A DNA stretch of 55,785 nt from Xanthobacteraceae bacterium (GCA_020441545.1 JAGRLZ010000171.1:1-55785), one strand, 5' to 3'. Positions 26,578 to 38,540 are shown, counted from the stretch's first letter. Numbers and translations: made by a program. The notes: generated by a model not told the origin, from the letters alone.

Positions 26578-29130
26578 TCATGATGGCCTGGGCGCCGATT
26601 GAGCCGCACTGGAGACTGAGGGCGCGCCATCCCTGCCGCGATTGAACTCGCGAAGCAGGCTCTCGATGCGATCCAGATCGCGCAGGTGCAGATCCCTTTG
26701 CGCGAATGGAATCTCGATGCCCTCGGCGCGGAATCGCTTGAGAACCTCCAGCCGGACCTCGTTCGCCACGCCGGCGTCGGTGCCGATATTGCCGACATGG
26801 AAGAAGACCTTGAACTCCAATGCGTCGGCCCCGAAGTCGTTGAGGATCGCAAACGGCTCGGGAGACTTCAGCACGCGCTGGTGGCTTGTCACGATGTCGA
26901 GGAGTATCTGGATCACCCTGTCCGGATCGGAATCGTAGCCGGCGCCGACGGTGACCGACAGGCGGGCGGAAAAGGTGCCATGCATCCAGTTGACGACCTG
27001 TCCGCTGATCAATTCGGCATTCGGGACGATGACCGAAAGATTGTCATAGGTGACGATCTCCGTTGCGCGGACGTTGATGCGCTTGACGATGCCCATGCGC
27101 GTGCCGACCTCGATACGGTCCCCCACCTTGATGGGCCGCTCCACGAGAAGAATGATCCCTGAGACAAAGTTGTTGATGATCGCCTGCAGTCCGAAACCGA
27201 TACCGACCGACAACGCGCCCGCGACGATCGCGATGTTCTGCAGGTTGATGCCGAGATACGACATTGCGAAGATGACGGCGAGGAGGGTGCCGATATAGCC
27301 GGCGCCGGTGCGGATCGAGCTGCGCAAGCCGACATCGAGATTTGTTTCGGGAAGGAAACGCCCCTCGAGCCAGCGTTGAACTGCCCGGGTCGCGGCAATG
27401 CCGATCACCAGCACGAGGAGGCCGAGAAGAATCGCAGATGGCGAGATGGTGAAGCCGCCGACCGTGAATCCGAAGAACGCCGAGGAGACCGATCCCACCA
27501 GGTCGTCGGATCGCAGACCCCATGTCGTGAGGATGATAAAAATCGCCAGTCCGATCAGCGTAAGCTGGGTGAGGCCATCCAATATGGTTCCGATCTGGCG
27601 TACGGCGGAGGGGCGAAGTCCGGCGGTCAGCCGCAGGAATCGGCCGATTGCGCCATTGAACGCGAATGCCGTGGTAATGAGCGCGTCGGCAAACTGGCTG
27701 AGCAGCCTCGCGCCCATCAGGACCGTCACCACGACCACCATTTCGATGGATAGAAATCGCGCCAGGGCCGCGTAGCCGGCGAGCGGGGCGAGAAACGTTA
27801 TCGCGGCCGTTATCCAGCCGAACGGAATCAGCAAGCTCCATGTCGCGGGTGGTGCTGCCGCGGTTGCGGCGCCTTCCGCGTCGCTGCTTGCCCCCCGTGC
27901 CGCAATTCGGATCGCGGCGAAGAAGACCAGCGCCTTGGCCATGGCGACGATGGCCTGACCGGCGACCGTGAGCGTGATCGGCACACTGATGGCGACGTTG
28001 ATTGCGTCGAGGACAACGCCGAAGGCAATGATGGCGGCCAGCAGCTTGGAAATCGGCGCGAGGCCGTCGGCAACCGGATTGGCGACCTTGACGATTCGCC
28101 ATGATGGCCGTCCGGGTGCGAGGACCGCGGTGGTCAGCTTTGCGAAGAAGATCGCGAATACGGTTCCCCCGAATATGGTGCGCAGGATCGGATCGATATT
28201 GTCGGGAAGGATACGGAGCGCCTGATTGGCCTGGTAAAGAATTAGGAATGTAATCCCGGAGATCAGAGTTCCGGTGACCGCGATGGCAACGGCGGAGCTT
28301 GCCTTGCGGAGCGCGCTGGGGTGAAGAACCTCGGGGTCTCGGAATGTCCAGCGCGACAACAGGCGCCGTGCCGGAGACAGGAGGAATATCATCAGGATCG
28401 CTGCGACGATGGCGAGGCCCGCCATCGCGTGGACCGGCTGAGATGCCGCTTCCGTCCCCCAATAGGCCAAAAGGTCGAGCAGGCGTCGCGCCGAGGCGGG
28501 AACTGCTTCCGCGACATGGATCCAGAATGTGGGGTTGATCGCGCTTTCGGACCGCAGAAGCACGGATTCGGCGAATCGTGTACGGCGGCGGTCGGAGATC
28601 GTGTCGATCGCCTGCTGCGCGCGCACATTCATCAGCTTGGCTTGTTGAACGAGGCTCTGGCGTGCCGTGATTTCGGCCAGCAACTTGGCTCGTTCCAGCT
28701 TGACGTCGTCGGATTGAGGGGCCGTCACCTTCGGATCGGGAGCGAGCTGGGTCGCGCGGGTGGTCGCGGCTTCGAGCCGTGTCGTCACGGCGGCGATCAA
28801 TTCCCGTGCCTTGTTCTGCGTGGTCGCGACCTGCTCACGCAGGTCGGTCAGCGTCGCCTCCGGCAGGTGCCGGTTGTGCAGCGTCGCTTCGATCTGATCG
28901 AGCGATTGCTTCAGGCTTTCGAGTTTTGCCTGCGCCTTGGGAAAATTGGGCGCCGGAACGGACGGCAGGCTTTCCTCCGCCGGCGCGGCGGCCGGAGCCT
29001 TCTCCTTGGCGTCCTTGGCGGCACTCTCCTTCGGTGCCGAGGTCGCGGCGGTTTGCGCGGAGACCTGACACGGCATTGCCGAAAACAAGGCAACCATAAC
29101 TGCAAGGATCGCGACTCGAACAGAGGTCAT
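26578..29130 (-). CDS. MscS-family mechanosensitive channel with DUF3772 domain
   Basis: An 850-residue inner-membrane channel. A cleavable signal peptide ends near VSAQ at residue 25. A periplasmic helical, coiled-coil region (DUF3772) follows to about residue 215 and starts with PNFPKAQAKLESLKQSLDQI. Several hydrophobic helices then lead to the MscS pore and beta domain from about residue 620. The segment GVGFGLQAIINNFVSG-like and VGDRIEVGTRMG are hallmarks. It should open under membrane tension and release solutes during hypo-osmotic shock. It is transcribed separately from its neighbours, 150 bp after an MFS gene on the same strand. Confidence 0.92.
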   Translation of the reverse strand: MTSVRVAILAVMVALFSAMPCQVSAQTAATSAPKESAAKDAKEKAPAAAPAEESLPSVPAPNFPKAQAKLESLKQSLDQIEATLHNRHLPEATLTDLREQVATTQNKARELIAAVTTRLEAATTRATQLAPDPKVTAPQSDDVKLERAKLLAEITARQSLVQQAKLMNVRAQQAIDTISDRRRTRFAESVLLRSESAINPTFWIHVAEAVPASARRLLDLLAYWGTEAASQPVHAMAGLAIVAAILMIFLLSPARRLLSRWTFRDPEVLHPSALRKASSAVAIAVTGTLISGITFLILYQANQALRILPDNIDPILRTIFGGTVFAIFFAKLTTAVLAPGRPSWRIVKVANPVADGLAPISKLLAAIIAFGVVLDAINVAISVPITLTVAGQAIVAMAKALVFFAAIRIAARGASSDAEGAATAAAPPATWSLLIPFGWITAAITFLAPLAGYAALARFLSIEMVVVVTVLMGARLLSQFADALITTAFAFNGAIGRFLRLTAGLRPSAVRQIGTILDGLTQLTLIGLAIFIILTTWGLRSDDLVGSVSSAFFGFTVGGFTISPSAILLGLLVLVIGIAATRAVQRWLEGRFLPETNLDVGLRSSIRTGAGYIGTLLAVIFAMSYLGINLQNIAIVAGALSVGIGFGLQAIINNFVSGIILLVERPIKVGDRIEVGTRMGIVKRINVRATEIVTYDNLSVIVPNAELISGQVVNWMHGTFSARLSVTVGAGYDSDPDRVIQILLDIVTSHQRVLKSPEPFAILNDFGADALEFKVFFHVGNIGTDAGVANEVRLEVLKRFRAEGIEIPFAQRDLHLRDLDRIESLLREFNRGRDGAPSVSSAAQSAPRPS

Positions 29131-29280
29131 GGGTCTTCTTTTGCTTGAGATGATTTGTCCCTCAATCCGGTTCGATCCGGCGGGGCGGCGTGCGCTATCC
29201 CGCCGAGCGCAATGACGGTCGGGTGAACCGTCAGGAAACCACGCGGCATCGCGGGCGGCAACCGAAACCGGAATTAAGAA

Positions 29281-30753
29281 TCAGCCCAGCTTCTGGTCGC
29301 GCACCGATGCGGTTTCGCTCGCGGCGGTTTCCTCCGCCTCGCTGTCGCGGGTCGGATCGGAGATCACCACCATCCGCCGCCCGGAGATTTCGTGGCCGGC
29401 GTCCGCCGGCATCCGGAAGAAGTAGTACGAGGACAGTGCCGAGACCGCAGCGACGACGACGAAGGCGGGGCCGAAATCGGCCGCGCTCAGTTCGGTGGCG
29501 TGACGCATCCACATCGTGGTTTCGACCGAGAAGGCGCCGACGGCGACGCCGGTCGAAATCGCCAGTTGCTGGTTGACGCTGACCAGCGTGGTGGCCCGGC
29601 TCATGCGGGCCGGGTCGACCTCGGCATAGGCCAGCGTATTGATCGCCGTGAACTGGAGCGAGCGGAAGAAGCCGCCGACCACCAGGATGATCATGATGAG
29701 CAGCAGTGGCGTTGCAATGGTGAACAGCGCGCAGGCCGCAAGCAGGAAGGCGCTGATGATGGCGTTGATGACCATGACGTTGCGGAACCCGAAAGTGCGG
29801 AGGATCCGCGGCGCGAGCGTTTTCATGCCCATCGATCCGGCCGCCGAGGCGAAGGTCACCAGGCCGGATTGGAACGGCGACAGACCGAAACCGATCTGCA
29901 TCAGCAGCGGCAGGAGGAACGGCAGCGCGCCGATGCCGATGCGGAACAGGAAGCCGCCGGTGACGCAGGCATACAGCGTCGGCAGCCGCAGCAGTCCGAA
30001 ATCCAGCACCGGCGACGAGGTCTTGCGGCCGTGGATGACATAGAGCGTCATCGAGGCGACGCCGACCGCGATCAGCCCGACGACGAGCGGCCATGGCAGC
30101 AGGTTGAGGCCCGCGACCGACAGGCCGAAGGCGATGCCGCCAACCCCGAGCCCGGCCAGCACCATTCCGTAGAAATCGAAGGGTTCGCGATGCTCGCTTC
30201 GGATCGGATCGATGTAGCGCAATGCCAGGAAGATGCCGAGCAGGCCGATCGGGATGTTGATGAGGAAGATCCAGTGCCACGAGAAATATGTGGTGATGAA
30301 GCCGCCGAGCGGCGGCCCGATCACCGGGCCGATCAGGGCGGGCACCGTCACCCAGGTCATGGCGTTGACCAGCGCGCTCTTGTCGATGGAGCGCAACAGC
30401 ACCAGCCGGCCGACCGGCGTCATCATCGCGCCGCCGATGCCCTGGACCACGCGGGCGATGACGAAATCGTTGACCGAGCCGGACACCGCGCAGCCGATCG
30501 AGCCGGCCATGAAGACCGCGATGGCGATGCTGAAGACCCTGCGGGCGCCGAAGCGGTCGGCGGTCCAGCCGCTCGCCGGGATGAACACCGCAAGCGCAAG
30601 CAGATAGGAGGTGATCGCCAGCTTGAGCGTCAGCGGGCTGGTTCCGATGTCGGCGGCGATCGCCGGCAGCGAGGTCGCGATCACCGTCGAGTCCATGTTT
30701 TCCATGAACAGGGCGGCAGCGACGATCAGCGGGATGATGCGTTCTTTCGACAT
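29281..30753 (-). CDS. DHA2 (EmrB/QacA) family MFS efflux transporter
   Basis: A 490-residue major facilitator protein with about 14 hydrophobic segments, the count expected of the DHA2 drug:proton antiporters. The first-helix acidic motif MDSTVIATSLPAIA (motif D1) and the loop 2-3 motif GWTADRFGARRVF are present. Motif C appears as ALIGPVIGPPLGGFI. The C-terminal 40 residues are hydrophilic. No membrane-fusion EmrA partner or dedicated regulator is adjacent. Substrate is unknown. Confidence 0.92.
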   Translation of the reverse strand: MSKERIIPLIVAAALFMENMDSTVIATSLPAIAADIGTSPLTLKLAITSYLLALAVFIPASGWTADRFGARRVFSIAIAVFMAGSIGCAVSGSVNDFVIARVVQGIGGAMMTPVGRLVLLRSIDKSALVNAMTWVTVPALIGPVIGPPLGGFITTYFSWHWIFLINIPIGLLGIFLALRYIDPIRSEHREPFDFYGMVLAGLGVGGIAFGLSVAGLNLLPWPLVVGLIAVGVASMTLYVIHGRKTSSPVLDFGLLRLPTLYACVTGGFLFRIGIGALPFLLPLLMQIGFGLSPFQSGLVTFASAAGSMGMKTLAPRILRTFGFRNVMVINAIISAFLLAACALFTIATPLLLIMIILVVGGFFRSLQFTAINTLAYAEVDPARMSRATTLVSVNQQLAISTGVAVGAFSVETTMWMRHATELSAADFGPAFVVVAAVSALSSYYFFRMPADAGHEISGRRMVVISDPTRDSEAEETAASETASVRDQKLG

Positions 30754-30904
30754 GCGGAACTGGCTGGGGAGGAATCGATCCGGGGCTGGCCCCGGGGCTG
30801 TAGCACGTCGGCAGCGGTGGCGACCATTGCGCGGCGGGCAGGGCGTCCTACATCTGGGGCAGTTCAGCCTCGCCTGCGGCCCGCAGGCTCACGGGAAGAC
30901 AGCG

Positions 30905-31153
30905 ATGATCTACATCCTTGCCGCCCTTCTGCCGCCTCTCGGCCTGCTGTTCAACGGCCAGCCGTTCTCCGCGATTCTCAACGTGGTGCTGATCGTGGTG
31001 TGCGTGCTGCTGGGGCTGCTCTTTCCGGTGCTGTTCCTGGTGCCGTCGGCCCATGCCGTCATCGCCGTCTATATGCGGCGGGAAGACCGGCGCCACCGCG
31101 AGGTGGTGGAGGCGATCCGGCAGCACGGACCGCCTCCGGGCTATCCCCGCTGA
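30905..31153 (+). CDS. YqaE/Pmp3-like small membrane protein
   Basis: An 82-residue protein with two hydrophobic helices. The first segment, MIYILAALLPPLGLLF, carries the double-proline signature of the Pmp3/YqaE family. The second runs to about residue 55 and is followed by a charged tail. Family members are stress-related membrane peptides with poorly defined roles. The tail here (EDRRHREVVEAIRQHG) is longer than in YqaE. It stands alone between a divergent MFS gene and guaB. Confidence 0.78.
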   Translation: MIYILAALLPPLGLLFNGQPFSAILNVVLIVVCVLLGLLFPVLFLVPSAHAVIAVYMRREDRRHREVVEAIRQHGPPPGYPR

Positions 31154-31236
31154 CGCGGCGCGGCTGCCCCGGGGACACCGTTGCCGCGATGCCGAAGACG
31201 GGCGGGATAAGCGCCCCTGCATTGCAGCAAAAGCCT

Positions 31237-31264
31237 TTGAAACAACCCGGTGGCATGCTATCCA
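31237..31264 (+). promoter_or_regulatory. Possible guaB promoter
   Basis: TTGAAA at 31237-31242 and TATCCA at 31259-31264 are separated by 16 nt, 130 bp before the guaB start. This resembles a housekeeping sigma-70 promoter of alphaproteobacteria but is weak and unproven. Confidence 0.3.
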
Positions 31265-31329
31265 CCGCCGCCAACCCCTCAGATGGGCTCCGATTCGACG
31301 GCGACGCCCCGGCGTCACCGAACGGATCA

Positions 31330-32890
<1,561 letters not shown>

Positions 32891-32947
32891 TCGCGACGCC
32901 GTCGCGCCATAAGACTTGAACGGCAACAGTCAAGGGAGTCACGGATC

Positions 32948-33982
32948 ATGTCGCAGCAGGCCAAACGCATCGTCCTCGCATCGCGCCCGGTGGGCGAGCC
33001 GGACGCGAGCAATTTCAGGCTCGAGGACTACGCCGTTCCGGTGCCCGGCGACGGCGAGGTGCTGTTGCGGACCATCTGGCTGTCGCTCGATCCCTATATG
33101 CGCGGCCGCATGGATGACGGGCCGTCCTATTCCGCGCCAGTGCCGATCGGCGGCGTCATGGAAGGCGGCACGGTTTGCGAGGTCGCGGCTTCGAACAATC
33201 CGAATTTCGCCAAAGGCGACATCGTTCTGGCCCATATCGGCTGGCAGCAATACGCGGTTTCGAACGGCAAGGGCCTGCGCAAGCTCGATCCCGCCAATGC
33301 TCCGATCTCGACCGCCGTCGGCATTCTCGGCATGCCCGGGATGACGGCCTATACCGGGCTTCTTGCCATCGGCAATCCGCAGCCGGGCGAGACGGTGGTG
33401 GTTGCTGCCGCCTCGGGCGCGGTCGGCTCCGCCGTCGGCCAGATCGCCAGGATCAAGGGCGCGCGGGCGGTCGGCATCGCGGGCGGCAAGGAGAAGTGTG
33501 ACTACGTCAGAGGCGAACTCGGCTTCGACGAGTGCCTCGATCATCGCGATCCGGACCTGCGGGCGAAGCTCAAGGAAGCCTGCCCGAAAGGCATCGACGT
33601 CTATTTCGAGAATGTCGGCGGCAAGGTGTTCGACGCCGTGCTGCCGCGCTTCAACAACTTCGCCCGCGTTCCGGTGTGCGGGCTGATCGCCGACTACAAC
33701 ACCATCTTCGGCAAGGACACGCCGCCGCCGCCGTGGGCGAATTCGATCATGCGCCAGATCCTGGTGAAGCGCCTGACCTTCCGCGGCTTTATTGTGAGCG
33801 ACTTCGCCAAGATGTATCCGGATTTCATCCGCGACATGTCTCAGTGGCTGCGCGAGGGCAAGCTCAAGCACAAGGAATTCGTGACCGAGGGACTTGAGAG
33901 CGCGCCCGAGGCGTTCTTCGGTCTGCTCAAGGGCAGGAATTTCGGCAAGCAGCTGGTGCGCGTCGGGCCGGACAAGGCGTGA
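32948..33982 (+). CDS. Zinc-independent MDR NADP-dependent oxidoreductase (CurA/leukotriene-B4 DH-like)
   Basis: A 344-residue medium-chain reductase that lacks the zinc ligands of alcohol dehydrogenases. The motif GMPGMTAYTGLL and the nucleotide-binding AASGAVGSAVGQIA (near residue 155) place it with prostaglandin/enone reductases such as CurA. YFENVGG near residue 220 is also diagnostic. It probably reduces the double bond of an alpha,beta-unsaturated carbonyl using NADPH. It lies 57 nt after guaB and 40 nt before an rRNA methyltransferase gene, so it may be carried in the same transcript without a shared pathway. Confidence 0.92.
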   Translation: MSQQAKRIVLASRPVGEPDASNFRLEDYAVPVPGDGEVLLRTIWLSLDPYMRGRMDDGPSYSAPVPIGGVMEGGTVCEVAASNNPNFAKGDIVLAHIGWQQYAVSNGKGLRKLDPANAPISTAVGILGMPGMTAYTGLLAIGNPQPGETVVVAAASGAVGSAVGQIARIKGARAVGIAGGKEKCDYVRGELGFDECLDHRDPDLRAKLKEACPKGIDVYFENVGGKVFDAVLPRFNNFARVPVCGLIADYNTIFGKDTPPPPWANSIMRQILVKRLTFRGFIVSDFAKMYPDFIRDMSQWLREGKLKHKEFVTEGLESAPEAFFGLLKGRNFGKQLVRVGPDKA

Positions 33983-34022
33983 CGCCGGCCGCCGCCGGCC
34001 GGGGCGCATTGAAAGGACATTC

Positions 34023-35324
34023 ATGACTCCGGCCGCAAGGCTCTCCGCCGCCATCGAGGTGATCGCCGCCATCGACGATCAGCGCGTTCCGGCGGCCAGG
34101 GCGCTGAAGGAATGGGGCACCGCGCATCGTTTCGCGGGCTCCGGCGATCGGGCGGCGATCTCCGGCCTGATCTATGATGCGCTGCGCCGGCAGGCGTCGA
34201 GCATATGGCTGATGGATGACGACAGCCCGCGTGCAAGAGTGCTCGGGATGCTCGTCACCGAGCGCAAACTGGACGTTGGCGCGATTGCCGCGCTGTTCGA
34301 CGGCTCGCGCTTTGCCCCACTGCCGTTGACGGACGGCGAGCGCAACGCGCTGTCGTCGCGTTCGCTGGCCGATGCGCCGCCCCATGTTGCCGGCGATTAT
34401 CCCGAATGGCTCGACGGCCACCTTGCCGCGGTGTTCGGCGAGGACCGCGTGGCCGAAGCCGCCGCGATGGCCAGCCGCGCGCCGCTCGACCTGCGCGTCA
34501 ACACCTTGCGCGCCACGCGCGAGAAGGCGCTGGCGGCGCTCGCCCATCTCGGCGCTGTCGCAACCCCGTGGTCGCCGCTCGGCATCCGCATCCAGCTGTC
34601 CGCCGACGCCCGCAATCCCGGCGTGCAGGCGGAAGAGATCTTCATCAAGGGTGGCATCGAGGTGCAGGACGAGGGTTCGCAACTCGCGGCGCTGTTTACG
34701 GGCGCGAGGCCGGGCGAACAGGTGATCGACCTTTGCGCCGGCGCCGGCGGCAAGACGCTGGCGCTGGCCGCGATGATGCAGGGCAAGGGGCGGCTGATCG
34801 CGACCGACCGCGACAAGCGCCAGCTTGCGCCGATCCACGCGCGGCTGTCGCGGGCCGGTGTCCACAATGTCGAGGTTCGCAGCCCCAAGGGGGCGGGCGA
34901 CGGCGTGTCGGATATCGGCGGCACGGCCGACCTTGTGCTGGTCGATGCGCCCTGCACGGGGACCGGAACCTGGCGCCGCAGTCCGGACGCCAAATGGCGC
35001 ATGCGTCCCGGCGCGCTGGAAATCCGCCTGCGCGAGCAGGCCGAGGTGCTGGACCGGGCGGCCGCACTGGTCAGGCCCGGCGGCCGGATTGCCTATGTCA
35101 CCTGCTCGGTTCTGGGCGAGGAGAACGGCGCGCAGGCGAGGGCCTTTCTCGACCGCCACGCCGGGTTCGCCGTGGTGCCGCCAGAGCAGGTCGCGGGCGC
35201 GCTATGGGACAAGGCCGATGATTTCCTGGCCGCCACCCGGCCGTCGCCGGAGGGCCTCCTGATGACACCGCATCGAACCGGCACGGACGGATTTTTCGTC
35301 TCGATCTTGCACCGAACGGCTTAA
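34023..35324 (+). CDS. RsmB-like RNA m5C methyltransferase
   Basis: A 433-residue SAM-dependent methyltransferase. The N-terminal 140 residues look like the helical NusB-type RNA-binding domain. The catalytic domain has the SAM motif [15 protein letters not shown] near residue 237 and [15 protein letters not shown]. The nucleophilic cysteine follows in [11 protein letters not shown]. This two-cysteine pattern defines m5C RNA methyltransferases of the RsmB/Nop2 family. The target is probably 16S rRNA, as for RsmB (C967), though alphaproteobacteria have several paralogues. It sits between the MDR gene and guaA. Confidence 0.9.
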   Translation: MTPAARLSAAIEVIAAIDDQRVPAARALKEWGTAHRFAGSGDRAAISGLIYDALRRQASSIWLMDDDSPRARVLGMLVTERKLDVGAIAALFDGSRFAPLPLTDGERNALSSRSLADAPPHVAGDYPEWLDGHLAAVFGEDRVAEAAAMASRAPLDLRVNTLRATREKALAALAHLGAVATPWSPLGIRIQLSADARNPGVQAEEIFIKGGIEVQDEGSQLAALFTGARPGEQVIDLCAGAGGKTLALAAMMQGKGRLIATDRDKRQLAPIHARLSRAGVHNVEVRSPKGAGDGVSDIGGTADLVLVDAPCTGTGTWRRSPDAKWRMRPGALEIRLREQAEVLDRAAALVRPGGRIAYVTCSVLGEENGAQARAFLDRHAGFAVVPPEQVAGALWDKADDFLAATRPSPEGLLMTPHRTGTDGFFVSILHRTA

Positions 35325-35422
35325 CCTCACGGGGGCGTCCCTGCGACGGCAGGAGCCCAGGCTCCCTGTGCCAGTTGCTATTGCCCGTTGCGAGTTGTCC
35401 CCCGGTCGCGTATCTCCAGCCC

Positions 35423-37018
35423 ATGACAACACACAGCCAGACCGCCCCCGCGACGCCCGAGACGGTGGCCGTTCATGAAAAGATTCTTATCGTCGATTTT
35501 GGCTCCCAGGTGACGCAGTTGATTGCGCGCCGGGTGCGGGAGGACGGCGTCTACTCCGAGATCGTGCCGTTCCAGAAGGCGGAAGCCGCGTTCCGCGAGA
35601 TGAAGCCGAAAGCCGTGATCCTGTCGGGCGGGCCCGCCTCGGTGCTCGACGCGAGCGCGCCCTCGGCGCCGATGTCGATCTTCACCGCGGGCGTGCCGGT
35701 GCTCGGCATCTGCTATGGCGAACAGACCATGGCCCGGCAACTTGGCGGCACGGTCGAGGGCGGGCACCACCGCGAATTCGGCCGCGCCACCATCGAGGTC
35801 ACCGATGACTGCGCGCTGTTCGAGGGCGTCTGGCACAAGGGCGGCAGATACGACGTCTGGATGAGCCATGGCGACCGGGTGACGAAGCTTCCGCAAGGCT
35901 TTCGGGGGGTCGCGAAGGCGCAAGGGTCGCCGATCTCGGTGATCGCGGACGACGCGCGCAAGTTCTACGCGATGCAGTTTCACCCCGAGGTGGTGCATAC
36001 GCCGGACGGCGCGAAGCTGATCCGCAATTTCGTGCGCAAGGTCGCGGGCCTCAAGGGCGACTGGACCATGCGCGCCTTCCGCGACGAGGCGATCGAGAAG
36101 ATCCGTGCCCAGGTCGGAACCGGCAAGGTGATCTGCGGCCTGTCGGGCGGTGTCGATTCGTCGGTTGCGGCGATCCTCATTCACGAGGCGATCGGCGACC
36201 AGCTCACCTGCGTGTTCGTCGATCACGGCATGCTGCGCAAGGACGAGGCCAAGACCGTCGTCGACCTGTTCCGCCATCACTACAATATTCCGCTGGTGCA
36301 TGTGGATGCGTCGAAGCAGTTCCTCGGCGAGCTCGACGGCGTCACCGATCCGGAAGTGAAGCGCAAGACCATCGGCCGCCTGTTCATCGACGTGTTCGAG
36401 GCGGAAGCGAAGAAGATCGGCGGCGCCGATTTCCTCGCGCAGGGCACGCTCTATCCCGACGTGATCGAAAGCGTGTCGTTCACCGGCGGCCCGTCGGTGA
36501 CGATCAAATCGCACCACAATGTCGGCGGCCTGCCGGCGCGCATGAACATGAAGCTGGTCGAGCCATTGCGCGAATTGTTCAAGGACGAGGTGAGGGCACT
36601 TGGTCGCGAGCTTGGCCTGCCGGACGTGTTCGTCGGCCGCCATCCGTTTCCGGGCCCCGGGCTTGCGATCCGCTGCCCCGGCGAGATCACGCGCGACAAG
36701 CTCGACATCCTGCGTGAGGCCGATGCGATCTACATCGACCAGATCCGCAAGGCGGGGCTTTACGATGTCATCTGGCAAGCCTTTGCGGTGCTGCTGCCGG
36801 TGAAGACGGTCGGCGTGATGGGCGATGGCCGCACCTACGATTATGTGGTCGGCCTGCGCGCGGTGACCTCGACCGATGGCATGACGGCGGACTTCTATCC
36901 GTTCGACATGAAATTCCTCGGCGAAACCGCAACCCGCATCATCAACGAGGTCAAGGGCGTCAACCGCGTCGTCTACGACGTGACCTCGAAACCGCCCGGC
37001 ACCATCGAGTGGGAATGA
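35423..37018 (+). CDS. guaA: GMP synthase (glutamine-hydrolysing)
   Basis: A 531-residue enzyme that converts XMP to GMP with ATP and glutamine. The N-terminal class I glutamine amidotransferase has its nucleophile in GICYGEQTM and its histidine and glutamate in FHPEV. The ATP-pyrophosphatase domain begins around residue 205 with the P-loop [12 protein letters not shown]. The dimerisation domain ends in KPPGTIEWE, the invariant GuaA terminus. ATG 35423 is used; the frame opens earlier at 35375 but without conserved sequence. It works with GuaB encoded upstream. Confidence 0.97.
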   Translation: MTTHSQTAPATPETVAVHEKILIVDFGSQVTQLIARRVREDGVYSEIVPFQKAEAAFREMKPKAVILSGGPASVLDASAPSAPMSIFTAGVPVLGICYGEQTMARQLGGTVEGGHHREFGRATIEVTDDCALFEGVWHKGGRYDVWMSHGDRVTKLPQGFRGVAKAQGSPISVIADDARKFYAMQFHPEVVHTPDGAKLIRNFVRKVAGLKGDWTMRAFRDEAIEKIRAQVGTGKVICGLSGGVDSSVAAILIHEAIGDQLTCVFVDHGMLRKDEAKTVVDLFRHHYNIPLVHVDASKQFLGELDGVTDPEVKRKTIGRLFIDVFEAEAKKIGGADFLAQGTLYPDVIESVSFTGGPSVTIKSHHNVGGLPARMNMKLVEPLRELFKDEVRALGRELGLPDVFVGRHPFPGPGLAIRCPGEITRDKLDILREADAIYIDQIRKAGLYDVIWQAFAVLLPVKTVGVMGDGRTYDYVVGLRAVTSTDGMTADFYPFDMKFLGETATRIINEVKGVNRVVYDVTSKPPGTIEWE

Positions 37019-37528
37019 AACGACGTCATCGACGGATTATCACTCGCTATATGTCGTTGGCGCGGGCCAATTGGGTGACTTCCTCGTGTCGAAGGTCCGG
37101 CACGACTCCGCTTGCGAAGTGAAACGTCAGTTCGCCCGGTTGGACGATCTCTTCCTCTCCATAATTGCCCAGATGTAGCCAAAGGGATCGAAAAACGTCG
37201 CGACACGGGCCCCGTCGGGCCGATCCGCAGCTCATCTCGAACCTTTGCCCCGGCGCGGGTTGCTCTGCGTAGTACGTCTTCGGCGTCGTTCACCATCAAC
37301 TGAAGGATCATGCTGACCCTGCGGCCGCTCAAGGCGGTCAACCTGGTTCACCGGCTGATGGGCGAGGCGTTGATGCGGCAGGTCAGCCGGTAACGCCGGG
37401 CCCTGAGCCGCTTGCGGGCGAAGCGGGCTCTCGGGCCCGGCTAGAGGAAGGCTATCGGCGCGCGTGAGGAAAACGTGTCAATATGGCGCCCTGGAGTCTT
37501 GGTCCTGCGCATAAGAGGGAGGGAGCCC
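37019..37528. other. 510-bp region with gene remnants and no intact gene
   Basis: Between guaA and the GYD gene there is no intact gene. The minus strand holds a frameshifted VOC-family remnant (37128-37315). Just to its right, the plus strand has a 27-codon frame (37310-37393, ending in MRQVSR) that reads like the C-terminus of an unidentified protein. The region looks like the junction of two decayed genes. Confidence 0.6.
37128..37315 (-). pseudogene. Decayed VOC/glyoxalase (PhnB-like) gene fragment
   Basis: The minus strand encodes ILQLMVNDAEDVLRRATRAGAKV, then RIGPTG, and after a one-base frame change at the G/C run near 37210-37213 continues as ARVATFFDPFGYIWAIME. Joined, this is the C-terminal half of a VOC-superfamily (PhnB/glyoxalase-like) protein, with the usual DPFGYIW motif. 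The N-terminal half is missing and a stop follows at about 37128. I conclude it is a truncated, frameshifted remnant. Confidence 0.7.
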
Positions 37529-37912
37529 ATGCCGATCTATATCTCGCAAGGACGCTATACGGCCGCCGCGATCCGCGCGATGACGGTGAAGCCGGAAGAC
37601 CGTTCGCAGGCGGTTGCCGAGATGCTTGCCTCCGCCGGCGGCCGTCTCATCGGCTGGTACCTGACGCTGGGGCGATACGACTGGCTGATTATCGCCGAGG
37701 CGCCCGACGAGCGGACCGTGGTCGCGGCGATCCTTGCCGCGGCGGCCGGCGGCAGCCTGTCCGACATCACCACCACCGTCGCGCTTTCGTCCGAAGATGC
37801 CGTGAAGACCTTCAGCCAGGCGGGCGAACTCGCCAAGACGTTCAGGTCCGCCGGGGCCGACTACTACGGGGTCGCCGTCGGATCGGCCCGCGAGATCGAC
37901 GCGAGCCCGTGA
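37529..37912 (+). CDS. GYD domain-containing protein
   Basis: A 127-residue protein with the GYD-domain pattern: N-terminal MPIYISQGRYT, then RLIGWYLTLGRYDWLIIAEAPD and ATTVAL-type TTTVALSSEDAV. These are small dimeric alpha/beta-barrel-like proteins of unknown function. ATG 37529 is preceded by GAGGGAGGG, a strong ribosome-binding site. It has no clear functional neighbour: gene remnants lie upstream and a 274-bp non-coding stretch follows. Confidence 0.88.
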   Translation: MPIYISQGRYTAAAIRAMTVKPEDRSQAVAEMLASAGGRLIGWYLTLGRYDWLIIAEAPDERTVVAAILAAAAGGSLSDITTTVALSSEDAVKTFSQAGELAKTFRSAGADYYGVAVGSAREIDASP

Positions 37913-38186
37913 CGCCCGTTGCCTCCGGTCCGCCCCGATCGCTCTCCGGCAGGCGTTGATCCGGGTCGGTTCCCGCCGGCCGGCAATGGATCATGGACGA
38001 CGACGAAAGGATTGCCGGCATTTCCATGCGGGGCCGGGTGCGCAGCATCGTCGGCATTTGCGAGGCGGGCGAGCTTGTCGACTGCAACGGCTTGAGGCAC
38101 GTTCCGGCCTGGCCGAAGCGGGGCCTTGCGCGGCCCGCGATGCGGCGGGCATTGAACATTCGGCCACGGCCCTGATGGAGGCGGCG
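37913..38186. other. Intergenic region without a recognisable gene
   Basis: Short open frames exist on both strands here, the longest on plus at 37993-38175, but none has conserved motifs or a convincing ribosome-binding site. I see no repeat or RNA gene. Confidence 0.5.
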
Positions 38187-38540
38187 ATGCCAATCACGAT
38201 GTTCGGGATTAAAAACTGCGACACCATCAAGAAGGCCCGTGCCTGGCTCGAAAGCCATGACGTGGCCTATGCGTTTCATGACTACAAGGCGAGCGGGATC
38301 GACAGGCAGCGGATCGAGGACTGGTCACGGCAGGTCGGCTGGGAAACCCTGCTCAATCGTGCCGGAACCACGTTCCGCAAATTGCCGGACGCAGAGAAGA
38401 GTGATCTCGACGAGCGCAGGGCGATCGCATTGATGATGGCGCAGCCGTCCATGATCAAGCGGCCGGTGCTCGATCTTGGCGGTCGGATCGTCGTCGGCTT
38501 CAAGCCGGAAATCTATGCCAGGGACGTTCGGGGAAAGTGA
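38187..38540 (+). CDS. ArsC/Spx-family (YffB-like) thioredoxin-fold protein
   Basis: A 117-residue protein of the arsenate-reductase-like family. The N-terminal FGIKNCDTIKKARAWL has the single active cysteine of YffB/ArsC proteins and no CxxC. The later SMIKRPVLDLGG carries the family arginine-proline. YffB-type members may act as glutathione-dependent thiol reductases and usually do not confer arsenate resistance; no ars genes are nearby. ATG 38187 follows GGAGG at 5-6 nt and is preferred over ATG 38175. Confidence 0.9.
   Translation: MPITMFGIKNCDTIKKARAWLESHDVAYAFHDYKASGIDRQRIEDWSRQVGWETLLNRAGTTFRKLPDAEKSDLDERRAIALMMAQPSMIKRPVLDLGGRIVVGFKPEIYARDVRGK

Noticed and set aside
37993-38175. 60-codon frame after the GYD gene
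   Set aside because: No Shine-Dalgarno, no conserved pattern, Arg-rich composition.
38187-38540. Arsenate resistance gene
   Set aside because: The protein is of the YffB-like branch and no arsR, arsB or acr3 gene is near.
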